The notes beneath the pieces are model-generated. The model was not told where the DNA came from, searched no databases, and worked only from the letters and a program-made list of their open reading frames with translations. From a virus, in IMG/VR virus record IMGVR_UViG_3300047444_000318, positions 1-29,980 of that record: a stretch of 29,980 nucleotides of DNA; one strand, given 5' to 3'. Below are positions 24,384-29,980 of this stretch, piece by piece. Position 1 is the stretch's first letter. Each line of letters opens with the position of its first letter. The translations under genes and the position numbers were made by a program.

Positions 24384-26109
24384 CGATCAAACACAAGCAC
24401 CCGCCAATAACGCACCCGCTCCTACCCCCTCCGCCGGGGATCAGGCCCTCGGTGCCGCCTCACAACAGGTGTCCCAACCCCATACCGCCCTCCCGGCGCC
24501 GATGCCTCAGCAGCCTCATCGCATTGACCGTGCATCAGGACTCCTCGGCATGTTGACAGCCCAAATTACCAACGCCGTCGCTGCTCATAAAGAGAAACAG
24601 ATAAACGATCAGGCCACGAATTACATGACCATCGCCAACGCTCATGCTCGGGCCGAGGATTCGGTTAACAAAGCCGGCATCACCGATCCCACAAAACGTA
24701 AGGAAATGATGGATCAATTTGTTGGTAATGACTTGTCGGTTAAGAATATTTTCTATGGTGCGAACGGTAAGAAAAACACCAAATTGATGAAAGACATCTT
24801 GAAGGTGGATTTCACCGATCCCGAATCCATGAACACCGTCCAGCACCAGGCGCTCAATAAAGTAATGAAAGTTGTGGGCGCTCAGAAGATGATGGATGCG
24901 ATTGGGACGATGATGCACATGCACCGCCAGCAATCTCAAGGGCAGGGGCAACCTCAACAAACTCCTGAGCAACTGAAGCAACAACAAGATCAATCTTATG
25001 GCCGGACTGTTGATCGGATCGAATCCCAAGCCACTCCGGTCCCGACCGATGTGAAGGGGGCGACTGAGATTGCGAACGCTCAGGCCAATCTCACGAAGGC
25101 GAACGCCGACCTGACCAAGGCTCAGACCGATGCGAAGAATAAGTTTCAAACCAAGGTTACAGCAAATGGTGACCTCCTCGCGTTCGACACCAGCACCGGC
25201 AAAGCGGTCCCCCTGACCGACGCGGCGGGCAACCAGATCACCGGCCAGACCAAGATCGGCGCGGGCGAGGGTAAGGTGGCAATGGTCGATACCGTTCCGA
25301 TCGGTATCACCCACGCCGGACCTGACGGGAAACCCCGCGTGATCACGCCTGAGATGCCCGAGTGGACTCCGCAGGATGCGAAGGTGTTTTCGGTAGCCAA
25401 GGCTGCCTCAGAAGCTCACCAGCAATCCCAAGTGGATCTCGCCCAGAAACGCTACGAGTTCCTCCTCAATCGTCCGCAGGCGGTCCTCGTCACCCAAGAT
25501 GATCCCCAGCGCGGCCTCAAGGCCGGCCAGCTTGCATTCGTCACCCAGAAGGAAGCCGGTGCCACCCCTGGCAAATTCGCCCCGGTAGCGGCGGGCGATA
25601 AAGCAATGGCGACCCAAGCACGCTTTGGTGAAATCCAAGCGGCAATGGATGGCGTCACCAAGGCAATTGATGGTCTAGGAGATCAGGGATTCGACACCAA
25701 AACCCGCGCAAAACTCGCGGCGGTGATGCGCTCCCCCGACCCAAACTCCGCCATCAGCACCTTTATGAACTCCGAAGCCGCCACCACCCTTAGTGGGCCG
25801 CAGTCTGAATACGTCCAATGGCTCGCATCTCTTTCGGAGTCAGCCCTCAACCTCGCCACCCTTAGCGGCCAGCGCGGGGGGTCGGATAAGGTGCGGAATG
25901 CGATTTCAAACATGCTACCCGGCCCCGGCACGCCCTCCGCCAAATATGCAAAGGGTCAGCTCTCGAAGCTCCAGACCGAATACAACGCCCTCATCAAGGG
26001 AGTCCCGAGTCTCGGCGCTTTAGATACCACAACTGGTGGACCTGCCGCCTCGGGCAAAGGTAACAGTCGAGTCATCAAGTACGACTCCCAAGGCAATAGG
26101 ATTCAATAA
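24376..26109 (+). CDS. Putative internal (ejection) virion protein
   Basis: The 577-aa protein is taken from ATG 24376 (MADDQTQAP); an upstream in-frame start at 24343 would lie inside the previous gene. Residues 1-55 are Pro/Ala/Gln-rich. A helical part follows (about 60-200), then a Gln-rich linker and a coiled-coil repeat (ANAQANLTKANADLTKAQTD, about 230-255). The C-terminal about 150 residues are helical (ALNLATLSGQRGG). It is large, Ala/Lys/Gln-rich and Cys-poor, and is followed by a glycine-zipper protein, like T7 or P22 ejection protein sets. Exact homology not established. Confidence 0.55.
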   Translation: MADDQTQAPANNAPAPTPSAGDQALGAASQQVSQPHTALPAPMPQQPHRIDRASGLLGMLTAQITNAVAAHKEKQINDQATNYMTIANAHARAEDSVNKAGITDPTKRKEMMDQFVGNDLSVKNIFYGANGKKNTKLMKDILKVDFTDPESMNTVQHQALNKVMKVVGAQKMMDAIGTMMHMHRQQSQGQGQPQQTPEQLKQQQDQSYGRTVDRIESQATPVPTDVKGATEIANAQANLTKANADLTKAQTDAKNKFQTKVTANGDLLAFDTSTGKAVPLTDAAGNQITGQTKIGAGEGKVAMVDTVPIGITHAGPDGKPRVITPEMPEWTPQDAKVFSVAKAASEAHQQSQVDLAQKRYEFLLNRPQAVLVTQDDPQRGLKAGQLAFVTQKEAGATPGKFAPVAAGDKAMATQARFGEIQAAMDGVTKAIDGLGDQGFDTKTRAKLAAVMRSPDPNSAISTFMNSEAATTLSGPQSEYVQWLASLSESALNLATLSGQRGGSDKVRNAISNMLPGPGTPSAKYAKGQLSKLQTEYNALIKGVPSLGALDTTTGGPAASGKGNSRVIKYDSQGNRIQ

Positions 26110-27293
26110 TGCCCGACATCAAAGCACAAACTGCGGACGGGAATGTGCATGTATTTCCCGATGGCACCGCGCCCGAAGTGATTGATCGGGTGATTAAACA
26201 GTATGTGTCATCTAAGGATACGATGACCGAAAAAGGTGCCGCTGCGAATCCCCCAGTCGCCCCAGTCGCTCCCGGCGCCTTCCAACAAACTCCATCCTCC
26301 ATCGGCGCGCAGATGAAAACTTCCATCGCTCCTGCCGCGATTCGTGGCACTGCTGCGGCCCTCCCGATCGTCGGGGGAACAGCCGGCGCGGTCCTTGGTG
26401 CTCCCGCTGGCGGAGTGGGTGCTGTCGGAGGTGCGGCCCTCGGTGCAGGAGGCGGAGAGGCAGCAGGTCAATTACTCACTCGCGCGACTCTTGGAGAGGG
26501 GCCGTCCAGTTCGAAGGAAGCCGCGCAGAAGATCGGCACCTCGGCAGCGGTTGCCGGAGCGTTCGAAGTTCCCGGCGCACTGTTGCAAGGTGCTGGAAGC
26601 ATGGTGCTAAAAAATCTCGCCGCCGCAAAGGATGCCAAACAAGTTGGACAGGTTTTGGATGCAATGGATAAGGTGGCCCCGGCGGGCCTGACCAAACAAG
26701 GGATCATGAGGGATCTCGTTTACGCCAACAAATCCCTCTCCTCTCAACTTACCGATGTCCTCGGCAAGTCGAAGGGTGTTATAAATTTCACCTCTTCCGT
26801 TGTCCAGCCATCACTCGCAGAAGCAAAATTCGCCGATCAAGCGGTTCCTGGTGTTGCGAAGCGGGTAGCAAAGGAAATCGACTCCGCTGCTTACCGCGCA
26901 GGGATTGTCAATAACCAGAAAGCAACTCCTCAACAAATTGCCAACTTCCGACGAATAATTCAGAAGCGTGCATTCCAAGGTGCTCAGACTGGTCCGGTAG
27001 GCGCGGCTGCTCAGGACATTCTCCAGAACGCTTATGGTTCAGCTCGGAAGGCGATTATAGGTGTGGTGCCCGAGGCTGACCCAATCCTTTCCCAAATGAA
27101 GGATATCCACGCCGCCACGAACGCCATGAAAACCTACCTCATGGGTCAGACGAAAGCGGTCGGGAAGTCAGTAGCGATCAGCGCCGCGACTCATCCGCGA
27201 ACCGCCGCACTCGCATCGCCCTTGATCCCAATCGCTCCGGCGGTCGCCAAATATGGCCACGATCAGCTCAAGCAATATGTTCCTATCCCGTGA
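26109..27293 (+). CDS. Putative ejection protein with glycine-zipper membrane segment
   Basis: The 394-aa protein has an N-terminal mini-domain (residues 12-32: VHVFPDGTAPEVIDRVIKQY), a phrase that recurs at the start of phage internal proteins. After a Pro-rich linker comes a long Gly/Ala zipper (about 78-122; PIVGGTAGAVLGAPAGG), suited to inserting into membranes. The rest is helical with a basic segment (NFRRIIQKRAFQG). Such a protein could form or line the DNA channel through the envelope during infection. TAATG overlap upstream. Confidence 0.6.
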   Translation: MPDIKAQTADGNVHVFPDGTAPEVIDRVIKQYVSSKDTMTEKGAAANPPVAPVAPGAFQQTPSSIGAQMKTSIAPAAIRGTAAALPIVGGTAGAVLGAPAGGVGAVGGAALGAGGGEAAGQLLTRATLGEGPSSSKEAAQKIGTSAAVAGAFEVPGALLQGAGSMVLKNLAAAKDAKQVGQVLDAMDKVAPAGLTKQGIMRDLVYANKSLSSQLTDVLGKSKGVINFTSSVVQPSLAEAKFADQAVPGVAKRVAKEIDSAAYRAGIVNNQKATPQQIANFRRIIQKRAFQGAQTGPVGAAAQDILQNAYGSARKAIIGVVPEADPILSQMKDIHAATNAMKTYLMGQTKAVGKSVAISAATHPRTAALASPLIPIAPAVAKYGHDQLKQYVPIP

Positions 27294-27325
27294 TTTGTGG
27301 TAGACTAAAAGGGAAGTAAAATTTT

Positions 27326-27330
27326 GGAGG
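27326..27330 (+). promoter_or_regulatory. SD that fixes a TTG start
   Basis: GGAGG lies 6 nt before TTG 27337. The only nearby alternative (GTG at 27330) is in another frame. A weak TGGTAGACT extended -10-like string (27298-27306) lies just upstream. Confidence 0.5.
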
Positions 27331-27336
27331 TGTACC

Positions 27337-27555
27337 TTGTCATTCGCACAATCTTTTGACGAAGCTCACTCGATTATCAACCACGTTCAGGTCAACAAGA
27401 CTGATGGCAATAGCGACGGTTCCAGCTCGCCCCTGCACATGGGCGCCAACGATGGCGGTGGCCTCAGCGTCCCGGTCGCGGATCTCGTGCCCCGACGGAC
27501 CAAGGTTAAGGTTCGCACATCATCGCTAACCCGCAAGTATCCCGACCAGGCATAA
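27337..27555 (+). CDS. Hypothetical 72-aa protein, TTG start
   Basis: It begins with TTG (SFAQSFDEAHSIINHVQVN) after a good GGAGG, an uncommon start in this window. The first 20 residues look helical, the middle is Gly/Asp/Ser-rich, and the end is basic (VRTSSLTRKYPD). It is the first gene after the ejection proteins and is preceded by a 43-nt gap, so it may open a small sub-operon. Function unknown. Confidence 0.55.
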   Translation: MSFAQSFDEAHSIINHVQVNKTDGNSDGSSSPLHMGANDGGGLSVPVADLVPRRTKVKVRTSSLTRKYPDQA

Positions 27556-27556
27556 C

Positions 27557-27763
27557 GTGCTCAGTCGGCAACAAGCTCGCCTCCATGCGCGCGCGAAGGC
27601 TAAGAGAGTGTCCACCCCCTTCACTCATCGGCTAACGCGCGCGTCCCTCCGCCTCATTCAACGCGAGCTAGTCCGGCGAAACTGGCGAACGGTCCAACAT
27701 GAAAATTCTCTTGGCGAGTCCGAACGGCGACGGCCCATGGGTAGCTCTGTACCTTCTGCATGA
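27557..27763 (+). CDS. Hypothetical basic 68-aa protein, GTG start
   Basis: The frame begins at GTG one base after the previous stop. It is strongly basic (RQQARLHARAKAKR, RLIQRELVRRNWR) and helical. It fills an otherwise empty 140 nt, then overlaps the ATP-grasp gene by 65 nt. The SD is weak. A nucleic acid-binding or simply spurious frame are both possible. Confidence 0.35.
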   Translation: MLSRQQARLHARAKAKRVSTPFTHRLTRASLRLIQRELVRRNWRTVQHENSLGESERRRPMGSSVPSA

Positions 27764-28973
27764 AGGTCATGATGTAGCGTGGATCGCCAAGCACCAGCGC
27801 GACAAGGATTCCCTCCGTGGCCTCCTTCCTCCTCCCATCGAAACGATAGGCAATCCCTCCGATTATGACCTAGTGGTGTATGACTTCTGTGCTGATGGCA
27901 AGGGTGCGGACGAGATCCGATCGCTCACCCCAGTCATAGGGTCGAGCGAGTTCTCGGACCAACTCGAACACGACCGCACCTTCGGGATTAAGTTTATGGA
28001 AGAGTGCGGCATCCCGGTCCCCCCATACGAAACATTCACCGATGTCGGGGATGCGATCGCCTGGCTCAACGAGACAAAGAAACGTTGCGTATTCAAGCCA
28101 AGCGGCGATGTGCAGGACAAAGCCACCACATACGTGTCCAAATCGAGTGAGGACATGATAAAGTATTTAGAGGTGTTGCAGAAGCGGGCGAAGATTTCTG
28201 AGTTCCTCCTGCAAGAGTTTATCGAGGGAACGGAGGTATCAACCGATGGATGGTTTAACGGCACCACGTTCTGCGCTGTCGCACACACTCTCGAAGAGAA
28301 AAAATTCCTCAGCGGTGGAGTTGGCCCCAATACTGGTTGTTCAGGAAATCTCGTGTGGATGCCAAGTGGCGTTAATCCTCTGTTCGAGCGAGGATTGCGT
28401 CGGGCTGAGGCATGTCTGCAACGAGCTGGCTTCGTCGGGCCAATTGACCTCAACACCATCGTGACCGAAGGCGAGGTCTACGGACTTGAGTGGACCCCTC
28501 GCTTCGGATACGAAGGAACCTGTAACGTCATGGCCCTGATGCCCGTCAACTTCGGCGAGTTCATGCACCAGATCGCCACCTCCTCGACCATCGCGCCAAT
28601 CATCCCCAAGGCCGCGTTCGCCGCCACGATTCGCGTCACCGTTCCCCCCTACCCTACCCAGATCAAGAATGCGAGCAAGTTTGCGGGCGTCCCCATCGAG
28701 GGCATCAATCTTGACAAACTCGATCGATTCTTCCTCTCTGACGTGCGCGTTAAGGAGGGCACCGAGGATGAGCTGGAGACAGGAGGGGTGGATGGATTAA
28801 TTGGAGCGCCAATTGGCTTAGGTGATACAATTCATGGAGCGTTTGGAGAATGTCAGGCAATTATTGATGAACTCAAAATCCCTGACATGATGTATCGAAA
28901 TGACATTGAAAAATGTGTCGAGAATCGCTACGAACTTTTGAGAAAGCAAGGTTGGTTACGGAGATTAGGATGA
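27699..28973 (+). CDS. PurD-like ATP-grasp ligase
   Basis: The 424-aa protein has an N-terminal Rossmann-like part (MKILLASPNGDGPW), then the ATP-grasp fold: VFKPSGD (131-137), LLQEFIEGTEVSTDGW (170-185), GPNTG (209-213) and EWTPRFG (264-270). These line up with PurD (phosphoribosylamine-glycine ligase). Where PurD has EFNxRFG, the metal-binding Asn is Thr266 here. ATP-grasp enzymes join a carboxylate to an amine via an acyl-phosphate; the substrate here is unknown. Other purine genes are absent, so a special role (small-molecule, peptide or base modification) is possible. The last about 180 nt are AT-rich. It is translated in a small sub-operon. Confidence 0.8.
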   Translation: MKILLASPNGDGPWVALYLLHEGHDVAWIAKHQRDKDSLRGLLPPPIETIGNPSDYDLVVYDFCADGKGADEIRSLTPVIGSSEFSDQLEHDRTFGIKFMEECGIPVPPYETFTDVGDAIAWLNETKKRCVFKPSGDVQDKATTYVSKSSEDMIKYLEVLQKRAKISEFLLQEFIEGTEVSTDGWFNGTTFCAVAHTLEEKKFLSGGVGPNTGCSGNLVWMPSGVNPLFERGLRRAEACLQRAGFVGPIDLNTIVTEGEVYGLEWTPRFGYEGTCNVMALMPVNFGEFMHQIATSSTIAPIIPKAAFAATIRVTVPPYPTQIKNASKFAGVPIEGINLDKLDRFFLSDVRVKEGTEDELETGGVDGLIGAPIGLGDTIHGAFGECQAIIDELKIPDMMYRNDIEKCVENRYELLRKQGWLRRLG

Positions 28974-29080
28974 TGCCCGACCATTATGTGAGTGAAGGCC
29001 CGGAGTTTCCCGAATCGGACGTTGACAACCTCGCCGATGACGATTATGGTCCTGACAACTCAGACGAGGATGACGAATGA
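28970..29080 (+). CDS. Acidic 36-aa peptide
   Basis: The frame begins in an ATGA overlap with the ATP-grasp gene (ATG 28970; a second ATG follows) and ends in an ATGA overlap with the next. About a third of the residues are Asp or Glu, ending SDEDDE, so it is probably disordered. Coupling on both sides argues that it is translated. Function unknown; a DNA-mimic role would be speculation. Confidence 0.45.
   Translation: MMPDHYVSEGPEFPESDVDNLADDDYGPDNSDEDDE
29022..29050 (+). promoter_or_regulatory. Possible internal promoter
   Basis: TTGACA (29022-29027), a 17-nt spacer and TATGGT (29045-29050) lie within the acidic-peptide gene, just upstream of the two small genes at 29077 and 29262. The -35 is perfect but the sequence is also protein-coding, so chance is a real option. 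Confidence 0.25.
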
Positions 29081-29265
29081 ATGCTGATAATGTCCTGCAC
29101 ATCATTGAGATTGTGGTAATCGGCGCGCCCCTTTGGTGGAGCGCTATTCGCCTCGCATCGATCCTCAAGGACTTCCCCCCGCATCGCCACGACAACGGGA
29201 ATATCCTCTACCCCAAAGGTTATGAACCCACTCGCGCGCAGGTGTTGTTCCGTGAGATAAAATGA
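29077..29265 (+). CDS. Small single-pass membrane protein
   Basis: The 62-aa protein has one hydrophobic helix (residues about 5-30, VLHIIEIVVIGAPLWWSAIR) and a polar C-terminal half with HRHD and two Tyr-Pro turns. It has ATGA overlaps with both neighbours. No lysis or exclusion family recognised. Confidence 0.5.
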   Translation: MNADNVLHIIEIVVIGAPLWWSAIRLASILKDFPPHRHDNGNILYPKGYEPTRAQVLFREIK

Positions 29266-29471
29266 CCCGCCTCGGGTGGCGAGTCTACGTCATCGGCAAG
29301 TATTTCGAAATCTACGCCTACACGATCGTCGGTTGCCGGGGGGAGGCCGAGGCGCTTGAAACTGTCCGATCCATCCTTCACGTTGCTCCCCTGAAGCTCC
29401 GGGCGAAGGTGGTTAGCGTGAGTGAGGAAGACCTGCTGCCGCCCCCGATGTCAACAACGAATCAATCCTGA
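29262..29471 (+). CDS. Hypothetical 69-aa protein
   Basis: ATGA overlap with the upstream gene. The order strand-strand-helix-strand (RVYVIGKYFEIYAYTIVGC, then AEALETVRSILHV and RAKVVSVSEED) suggests a small alpha/beta fold. It is the last + strand gene; its 3' 59 nt overlap a convergent minus-strand gene. Function unknown. Confidence 0.5.
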   Translation: MTRLGWRVYVIGKYFEIYAYTIVGCRGEAEALETVRSILHVAPLKLRAKVVSVSEEDLLPPPMSTTNQS

Positions 29472-29604
29472 TCTCGACATGTTGACCGATCTTCAGGTCG
29501 CCCATCGGGACCGTAAATGAATCGTCCCACCCGACGATGCGGATGATAGCGCGATTGGGCTGGAGCGATGGCATCAAATTCCCAACTTTTCCCTTGAGTG
29601 TCAT
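29413..29604 (-). CDS. Hypothetical 63-aa protein, minus strand
   Basis: The frame starts at 29604 with AGGAG 7 nt upstream on the minus strand. ATGA-type coupling to the nucleotidase gene upstream of it supports translation. Residues about 16-49 are strand-rich (AIIRIVGWDDSFTVPMGDL, VEIRIDSL), like a small beta-barrel. It converges on and overlaps the last + strand gene by 59 nt. Function unknown. Confidence 0.55.
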   Translation of the reverse strand: MTLKGKVGNLMPSLQPNRAIIRIVGWDDSFTVPMGDLKIGQHVEIRIDSLLTSGAAAGLPHSR

Positions 29605-29980
29605 TTTCGATCTCCTGTAAGTTTGAAAAATTCCTTCACACTATTGACCACATCTATCTCCCCCGATCGATTTTCACGGTTATATGGCTTATCGAGCAGG
29701 TAGATAATATCTGTACCAATTTCCACCACATGCAACGCATCGTCTACTGCATAATCAATTCCAATTCGCTTATAGATTGAATATTTATGTATCCCTTGTG
29801 GAACCACGATCACGCTCGTACCGATCCCCCCGATCCCACACGACTCCAGCCACCTCTGCGACTGGTGCATAATCGGCATCCCCAGCGTCTCGGTCGTCCG
29901 GGCGGTGACGTAGAATATCTCATCGTCCGGGTGGAGGAGGCGGTGGTGGTGAAGGGCATGGACGTTTGCGGGAATGGCGG
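29601..29980 (-). CDS. HAD-type nucleotidase/phosphatase, 5' end beyond window
   Basis: The frame runs open through the right edge; an ATG at 29879 is internal. Visible order: HLH-type stretch (NVHALHHHRLL), HAD motif II IFYVTAR, helix (MHQSQRWLESCGI), motif III lysine region (HKYSIYKRIGI), motif IV YAVDD, then YLLDKPYN and a C-terminal helix. This matches small HAD nucleotidases of the NT5C type, which remove phosphate from (deoxy)nucleotides. Motif I (DxDxT) should lie outside the window. Strand change here marks the end of the late operon. Alternative: another HAD phosphatase. Confidence 0.72.
   Translation of the reverse strand, partial: AIPANVHALHHHRLLHPDDEIFYVTARTTETLGMPIMHQSQRWLESCGIGGIGTSVIVVPQGIHKYSIYKRIGIDYAVDDALHVVEIGTDIIYLLDKPYNRENRSGEIDVVNSVKEFFKLTGDRK

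Noticed and set aside
24535-25314. 259-codon minus-strand frame
   Set aside because: It is antisense to the 24376 ejection-type protein; Leu/Arg/His-rich with no motif or RBS context.
1-29980. tRNA genes, CRISPR arrays, insertion sequences, integrase or attachment sites
   Set aside because: I looked for T-arm-like strings, regularly spaced repeats and transposase or integrase motifs and found none I could support; intergenic space is very small.

Overview
The window is part of a tailed double-stranded DNA phage genome, or a prophage of one. It carries a nearly complete packaging, head and tail module and shows no bacterial housekeeping or ribosomal genes. There is a neck adaptor, a gp10-like tail stabilisation candidate, and three probable internal (ejection) virion proteins. 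No tape measure, tail tube or sheath gene is visible. Together these point to a short-tailed, podovirus-like virion (inference). The host cannot be fixed from the sequence. Most genes look GC-rich by eye. Classical SD sites and several Sec-type signal peptides suggest a Gram-negative-type bacterial host. The many Ig-like, IPT/TIG and HYDIN-type domains would fit a soil or freshwater bacterium, but that is weak.
Layout: bases 1-301 hold no convincing gene but contain a good promoter candidate (TTGACA/GATAAT). From 302 to 29471 essentially everything is on the + strand. Genes are packed with ATGA, TAATG or TGATG overlaps, like one long late operon. 302-5387: a ribbon-helix-helix-like protein, a putative small terminase, a GroES-like co-chaperonin with a zinc finger in its mobile loop, small exported proteins, a duplicated four-Cys (HiPIP-like) protein, the large terminase, and a small secreted Ig/Fn3-like protein. 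5407-12184: portal, an out-of-frame gene overlapping the portal 3' end, a scaffold-like protein, small proteins, two structural proteins, a LAGLIDADG homing endonuclease, the major capsid protein and small satellites. 12196-19309: beta-helix and fibre-like proteins, including three with signal peptides and a tandemly duplicated domain. 19317-23225: tail and neck proteins. 23222-23656: an endonuclease VII-like HNH gene. 23661-27293: internal/ejection proteins. 27337-29471: small proteins around a PurD-like ATP-grasp ligase. 29413-29980, on the minus strand: a small protein and a HAD-type nucleotidase that runs off the window edge.
How they work together: TerS and TerL package DNA through the portal into a shell built from the MCP, the scaffold and accessory head proteins. 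The GroES-like protein may help fold a phage protein with the host GroEL. The adaptor, stabilisation protein, fibre/beta-helix proteins and ejection proteins would close the head and make the infection apparatus. Two free-standing endonucleases sit in the head and neck genes without breaking any reading frame. The most unusual items are the zinc-finger GroES, the two-frame coding at the portal 3' end, the group of signal-peptide proteins in the structural region, and the HiPIP-like duplicated Cys protein.
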